64,000 nt of DNA from CAYQQU01 sp964419545 (GTDB lineage Bacteria > Bacteroidota > Bacteroidia > Chitinophagales > Saprospiraceae). Position 1 is the first letter of the stretch, and each line of letters begins with the position of its first letter. The DNA lies in NCBI GenBank assembly GCA_964419545.1, contig CAYQQU010000028.1:1-64000 (forward strand), given 5' to 3'. Shown here piece after piece: positions 60,424 through 64,000 of this stretch. The position numbers and the translations under genes are program-made. Below the pieces are notes generated by a model, which had not been told where the DNA came from, made no database searches, and saw nothing but the letters and a program-made list of their open reading frames with translations.

Positions 60424-63400
60424 ATGCAACCTGAAGAAAAAGACATACCGGAAGTGGAAAACCGGCCCGCTGCCTGGCAGCGGTGGCTGCGGCGGGTGCT
60501 CATTGCGATCGGAATGGTCTTTCTGATCTTCAACCTGGTCTTCCAGATCCCGGCTGTCCAGACCTGGACGGCGCAGCGGCTAACCCATATTTTGACCCAA
60601 TCGACGGGGACTACCGTCAACATCGAGTATGCTCACTTCGCCTGGTTTGACCGGCTGGTGTTGGAAGGGGTCTACCTTGAAGATACCGATGCCGACACCC
60701 TGCTGTACACCAGTCAGTTGACGGCCAATTTCAACCTCAATCCCATTGTCTATCTGAGGCGGGGTCTGGAGGTGGAGGAAATTTTTTTGAAAAACGCGGA
60801 GATCAATCAGCTGCGCGCTGCGGGCGACCCGCAAAACAACATACAAAAGCTGCTCGCCCTCTTATTTCCGCCCAAGCCGGAGCAGGAGAACAAAAACAAG
60901 CGGCCGTTCCGGATGAACGTAAAACGCGTTCGGCTGCAGGACGTGCAGTTTCACAAAAACGACCGCGCCCAGGGGTCGCGCATCGTCATTTTCGTGGGGC
61001 GGGGCGATATCCGGCTCGATTCCATGGATCTGCCGCGCAAGCGCTTTGCCGTGTCCGGGGCGGAAGTGTGGGAACCGCTGGTGCTCATCGAGAATTTTGA
61101 GCAAAACCTGCCGGCGGCGATGCCGGTAGATACAGTGGCAACCGCGGATACCACGGGCCTGCACATCACGGTCGACGCCTTTTCTCTGCACCAGGGGCGC
61201 TTTTCGCTGCACAACTACCGGCAGTCGCCGGTCAAGCTCACGCCTCGCGAAGAGCTGGACTATCAGCATCTGGAGGTTTTCGACATCGAAATCGATATCA
61301 ACTGTTTCTCTTTCCTCGGCGACGTCTGGCAGGGACAAGTGCCGCACATCAGCCTGCGAGACCTCAGCGGTTTTGAATTAACGGAAATGGCGGCGGCTGA
61401 CGCCCGCGTGAGCCCGCGGGGCGTTCAGCTGAACGGACTCAAGATAGAAACGCCGTACAGCCTCATCGGCGACACCCTTTCTTTCCAGTACGGGGCGTAT
61501 ACCGACTTCGCCGAGTTCCCCGACGCGGTCAATATGCGGGGCCGCCTCGACAGCGCTTCGGTGGCGCTGCGCGACATCATGGTTTTTGCGCCGGCCCTGG
61601 AAAACAACACCTTTTTCAGCAAAAACAAGGAAAAGGTAGTGCGGATCGACGGCGAGATCCGGGGCCGGGTCAACAACCTGCGGGGGTCGGACCTGTACAT
61701 CGAGCTGGCGGACGGCTCCGAGCTGCGGGGCAAGTTCAGCTCCCGCAACCTGGCGGTGCGCGACGAGCAATTTCTCAACCTGCGCCTCGAGCGCCTGCGC
61801 ACCAGTATACAGACCCTGCGGCAGTTGATGCCCAATTTCGATCCGCCCGCCAACTTCGACCGCCTGGGGCGGTTTGATTTCAGCGGCCGCTTCGACGGGT
61901 TCTTCGCCGACTTTGTGGCCAACGGCGAACTGCGCTCCCAGATCGGGCGCGCCCGCATGGACATGCGCCTCGACGTCAAGGAAGGCCTGGCCGGCGCAAG
62001 ATATTCCGGTGCGCTGACCCTCGACGATTTCGACCTGGGCGCCTGGACCCAGAACCCGGACTTCGGGATCGTCAATTTCACGTCTTCCGTACAGGACGGC
62101 CTCGGCCTGACCGGAGAGACGGCCGACGCCAAGCTGGCCGCCGAGATCCAAAGCTTCAATTTCCGCGGATATACCTACCGGCAGGCGCTGCTCGACGGGC
62201 AAATCAACCGCACCTTCTTCAAAGGCGACTTCCAGATACGGGATGACAATATCGATTTTTCATTTACCGGTGAACTCGATTTTACCGACAGCATCCCCGC
62301 CCTGGATTTTGACGCGCAGATCAACCGGCTGGCGCTGCAGCAGCTCAATCTGATGAAAAAAGATTACGTACTGGCCGGCCGCGTCGACCTCAGCCTGCTC
62401 AACACCCGCCTGTCGGAAATCGAAGGGAACGCCCTGATCCGCGACTTCAAACTCACCGAAAACGGCGGTCCGACCTATGGCGTGGATTCGCTGAAAATAG
62501 AATCCGAGATCGACAGCAGCGGCTACCGCCAGCTGCAGGTCCGATCGGAAGCGGTGGCCGGGGAGGTGACCGGTTTTTTCGACATCGAGCAAATACCAGA
62601 CCTCTTCCTGCAGTTTTTTAAGCGCAATTATCCCGGCTTCGTTGACCGCTTCGGACTGAAAGTCAACGATAAAGCATTGCGCCCCAGTAATTTCGACTAC
62701 GCCATCACCCTGGTCGACTCCAAGGGGTTCAACCGCCTGCTGAGCCCGCAGCTCGGGCGCCTGCGCGATGTGGGCTTTTCCGGGCATTACGATACGCGCC
62801 GGGATTCGATATTGATCGACTTTTCCGCGCCGCGCGTGCAATTGGGGAAGGTGGAACTGGTGGATTTGTATCTGCAGCTCGACGCCGTGAAGGACGAAGG
62901 GGAGCTGCTCGCCGGGGTCTGGTCGATTATCCTGAACGGCAAACGGCAGACGGCGCCGATCGCGATGTTGAGCCTGCTGGATCGCGATACGGTCACTTTT
63001 ACCCTCAATTATTCCACCAATGCGCCCAGCCTCCTGGCCAATCTCAACCTCAACGGGCAGTTCCACCTGCAGGATACTGCTGCTTTCCGCATCCAGTTTG
63101 ACCAGTCGAACCTCTTCATCCTGGAAAACCTCTGGGTGATCGAACGCGACAACGCCATCGTCTTCGGCAAGGATTTCATCGATACGCGCAATTTCATGCT
63201 GCGCAACGGCGAGCGCATCATCACCCTGGAAAGCAGCGGGCAGAAGGGGCTGTTGCTTTCGCTGTTCAATTTTGACTTTGGGTTCATCGACGACTACTGG
63301 GATTACGATCCTCTGGACTTCGGGGGCAAGTTTGACGTTTTTGCGGAGGTCGGCGACGTTTTTAAGATGACCGGCCTGCACGCTACGGTGGAGGCAGATA

Positions 63401-64000
63401 CTTTCCGGGTAAACGATGACGACTGGGGCGCCCTGCGCCTGGATGCGGAGGCCGCTGATCTGCGTTCCCGCGCCCAGGGGTATCTCTCGATCACCAAGGA
63501 CGCGTCGCAGCTGCTGGCCGAAGGCTTTTACAATCTGGCCGACCTCCAATCGCCGGTCAGGGGGCGTTCGCTGCCCGATTCGCTGCAGAACCAGTATTTC
63601 GATTTCGACCTGAATATCAGCAATTACCCGCTGGACATCGCCGGGTATTTCGTCGGCGATGTCTTATCGGATATCGGAGGCAGCCTCGATGCCGGCCTGC
63701 GATTCTGGGGCCCGCCCAAACTGCCCAATGTTTCCGGAACGGCCATGGCCCGCAACGGCGGTTTTACCGTTGATTTTCTGCAAACCCACTACACCTTCCG
63801 CGAAGGGCCGATCCGGGTCGACAATCGCCTGTTCGACGCTTCCGGTACGGTGCTCTACGACCGCCTCGGGCACCGGGCGGAGGTGAGCGGCGGTATTTCT
63901 CACCAGCGACTGAAGAACCTGGGGTTCGACGCCCGGCTCAACACCCGGCGCTTCCTGGCGCTCGACACCGACCGGGAGGATAACGACCTGTTCTACGGGC
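60424..64000 (+). CDS. TamB/AsmA-like translocation and assembly protein, partial
   Basis: An open frame of 1192 codons that runs off the window; the stop and the C-terminal domain are not seen. It has one N-terminal membrane span (about residues 25-45, RWLRRVLIAIGMVFLIFNLVFQIPAV) followed by the AsmA-like start VQTWTAQRLTHILTQSTGTTVNIEYAHFAWFDRLVLEGVYLED, then a very long series of beta strands with repeated -DF.L-.-GR.D-type patterns. This is the architecture of TamB and other long lipid-bridge proteins across the periplasm. In Bacteroidota such proteins often carry a TamB C-terminal domain, which cannot be checked here. Many long minus-strand frames inside it are shadows. Confidence 0.88.
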   Translation, partial: MQPEEKDIPEVENRPAAWQRWLRRVLIAIGMVFLIFNLVFQIPAVQTWTAQRLTHILTQSTGTTVNIEYAHFAWFDRLVLEGVYLEDTDADTLLYTSQLTANFNLNPIVYLRRGLEVEEIFLKNAEINQLRAAGDPQNNIQKLLALLFPPKPEQENKNKRPFRMNVKRVRLQDVQFHKNDRAQGSRIVIFVGRGDIRLDSMDLPRKRFAVSGAEVWEPLVLIENFEQNLPAAMPVDTVATADTTGLHITVDAFSLHQGRFSLHNYRQSPVKLTPREELDYQHLEVFDIEIDINCFSFLGDVWQGQVPHISLRDLSGFELTEMAAADARVSPRGVQLNGLKIETPYSLIGDTLSFQYGAYTDFAEFPDAVNMRGRLDSASVALRDIMVFAPALENNTFFSKNKEKVVRIDGEIRGRVNNLRGSDLYIELADGSELRGKFSSRNLAVRDEQFLNLRLERLRTSIQTLRQLMPNFDPPANFDRLGRFDFSGRFDGFFADFVANGELRSQIGRARMDMRLDVKEGLAGARYSGALTLDDFDLGAWTQNPDFGIVNFTSSVQDGLGLTGETADAKLAAEIQSFNFRGYTYRQALLDGQINRTFFKGDFQIRDDNIDFSFTGELDFTDSIPALDFDAQINRLALQQLNLMKKDYVLAGRVDLSLLNTRLSEIEGNALIRDFKLTENGGPTYGVDSLKIESEIDSSGYRQLQVRSEAVAGEVTGFFDIEQIPDLFLQFFKRNYPGFVDRFGLKVNDKALRPSNFDYAITLVDSKGFNRLLSPQLGRLRDVGFSGHYDTRRDSILIDFSAPRVQLGKVELVDLYLQLDAVKDEGELLAGVWSIILNGKRQTAPIAMLSLLDRDTVTFTLNYSTNAPSLLANLNLNGQFHLQDTAAFRIQFDQSNLFILENLWVIERDNAIVFGKDFIDTRNFMLRNGERIITLESSGQKGLLLSLFNFDFGFIDDYWDYDPLDFGGKFDVFAEVGDVFKMTGLHATVEADTFRVNDDDWGALRLDAEAADLRSRAQGYLSITKDASQLLAEGFYNLADLQSPVRGRSLPDSLQNQYFDFDLNISNYPLDIAGYFVGDVLSDIGGSLDAGLRFWGPPKLPNVSGTAMARNGGFTVDFLQTHYTFREGPIRVDNRLFDASGTVLYDRLGHRAEVSGGISHQRLKNLGFDARLNTRRFLALDTDREDNDLFYG

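Noticed and set aside
62260..63549. 429-codon minus-strand frame inside the TamB-like gene
   Set aside because: The plus-strand frame is continuous from 60424 to the window end with a proper membrane span and beta-rich pattern; the minus frame has no domain.

Overview
The window looks like a chromosomal segment of a fairly GC-rich member of the Bacteroidota. The evidence is the recurrent Bacteroidota-type promoter (TTTG or TTG, about 17-20 nt, then TAnnTTTG), a secreted protein with a type IX secretion C-terminal sorting domain, an Oar-like TonB receptor with a carboxypeptidase-regulatory N-domain, and families typical of the phylum (DUF3810, DUF1573, DUF4230, DUF6438, YajC next to a YbbR/CdaR-like protein). 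A Saprospiria/Lewinella-like origin is my guess from base composition and gene style and is not proven. One run of exactly 100 N (7394-7493) is a scaffold gap inside a tandem repeat. I saw no tRNA, rRNA, CRISPR array, prophage or insertion sequence.

Layout. 0-7.2 kb: S4 RNA-binding protein, PPK2 kinase, DUF58 protein and thioredoxin (minus), then DUF3810 membrane protein, an SUI1/eIF1-like factor, a queuosine-precursor transporter, a CtlX-type hydrolase and a secreted glycerophosphodiesterase. 7.2-13.1 kb: the repeat array with the gap, a 1114-residue TonB-dependent receptor and a T9SS-sorted secreted protein. 13.1-21.7 kb: patatin, a PyrR-like phosphoribosyltransferase, a heterodisulfide-reductase-like Fe-S operon, an arrestin-like protein, a TPR lipoprotein, photolyase and glutamate dehydrogenase. 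21.7-27 kb: a minus-strand run of shikimate kinase, a very unusual Clp-type AAA+ protein and a secreted subtilase. 27-33.5 kb: DUF1573, YajC, YbbR-like, DnaG, class II aldolase and thioredoxin reductase. 33.7-40.2 kb: a membrane-anchored subtilase, a small two-TM protein, an M16 peptidase and Ffh. 40.4-47.2 kb: OmpA and helix-hairpin-helix pair, a lipoprotein, an aminotransferase, YidC and a DUF6438 lipoprotein. 47.2-56.8 kb: a GH31 glucosidase interrupted by an in-frame TGA, GlpD, a PfkB sugar kinase, a four-LysM secreted protein, an orphan LuxR-type regulator and a DUF4230 protein. 56.9-64 kb: FolP, an unknown membrane protein with a SPOR-like tail, a YheT hydrolase and the start of a TamB-like protein that runs off the window.

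How it fits together. Most genes are housekeeping or envelope functions: membrane protein biogenesis (YajC, YidC, Ffh, TamB-like), periplasmic and surface proteolysis (two subtilases, M16), thiol redox (thioredoxin and its reductase in separate loci), central carbon and nitrogen metabolism, and replication (DnaG). No island-like accessory block is obvious.

The most unusual element is the 1083-residue Clp-like protein. Its first AAA module keeps Walker A but has lost the Walker B acidic residues. It has no Clp N-domain or ClpB middle domain, and its C-terminus resembles the core of peptide-chain release factors without a GGQ motif. Other points worth a second look are the premature stop in GH31, the period-9 G-rich repeat at the assembly gap, a structured gene-free region before dnaG with two minus-strand terminator-like hairpins and no minus-strand gene, and the unknown 482-residue membrane protein after folP.
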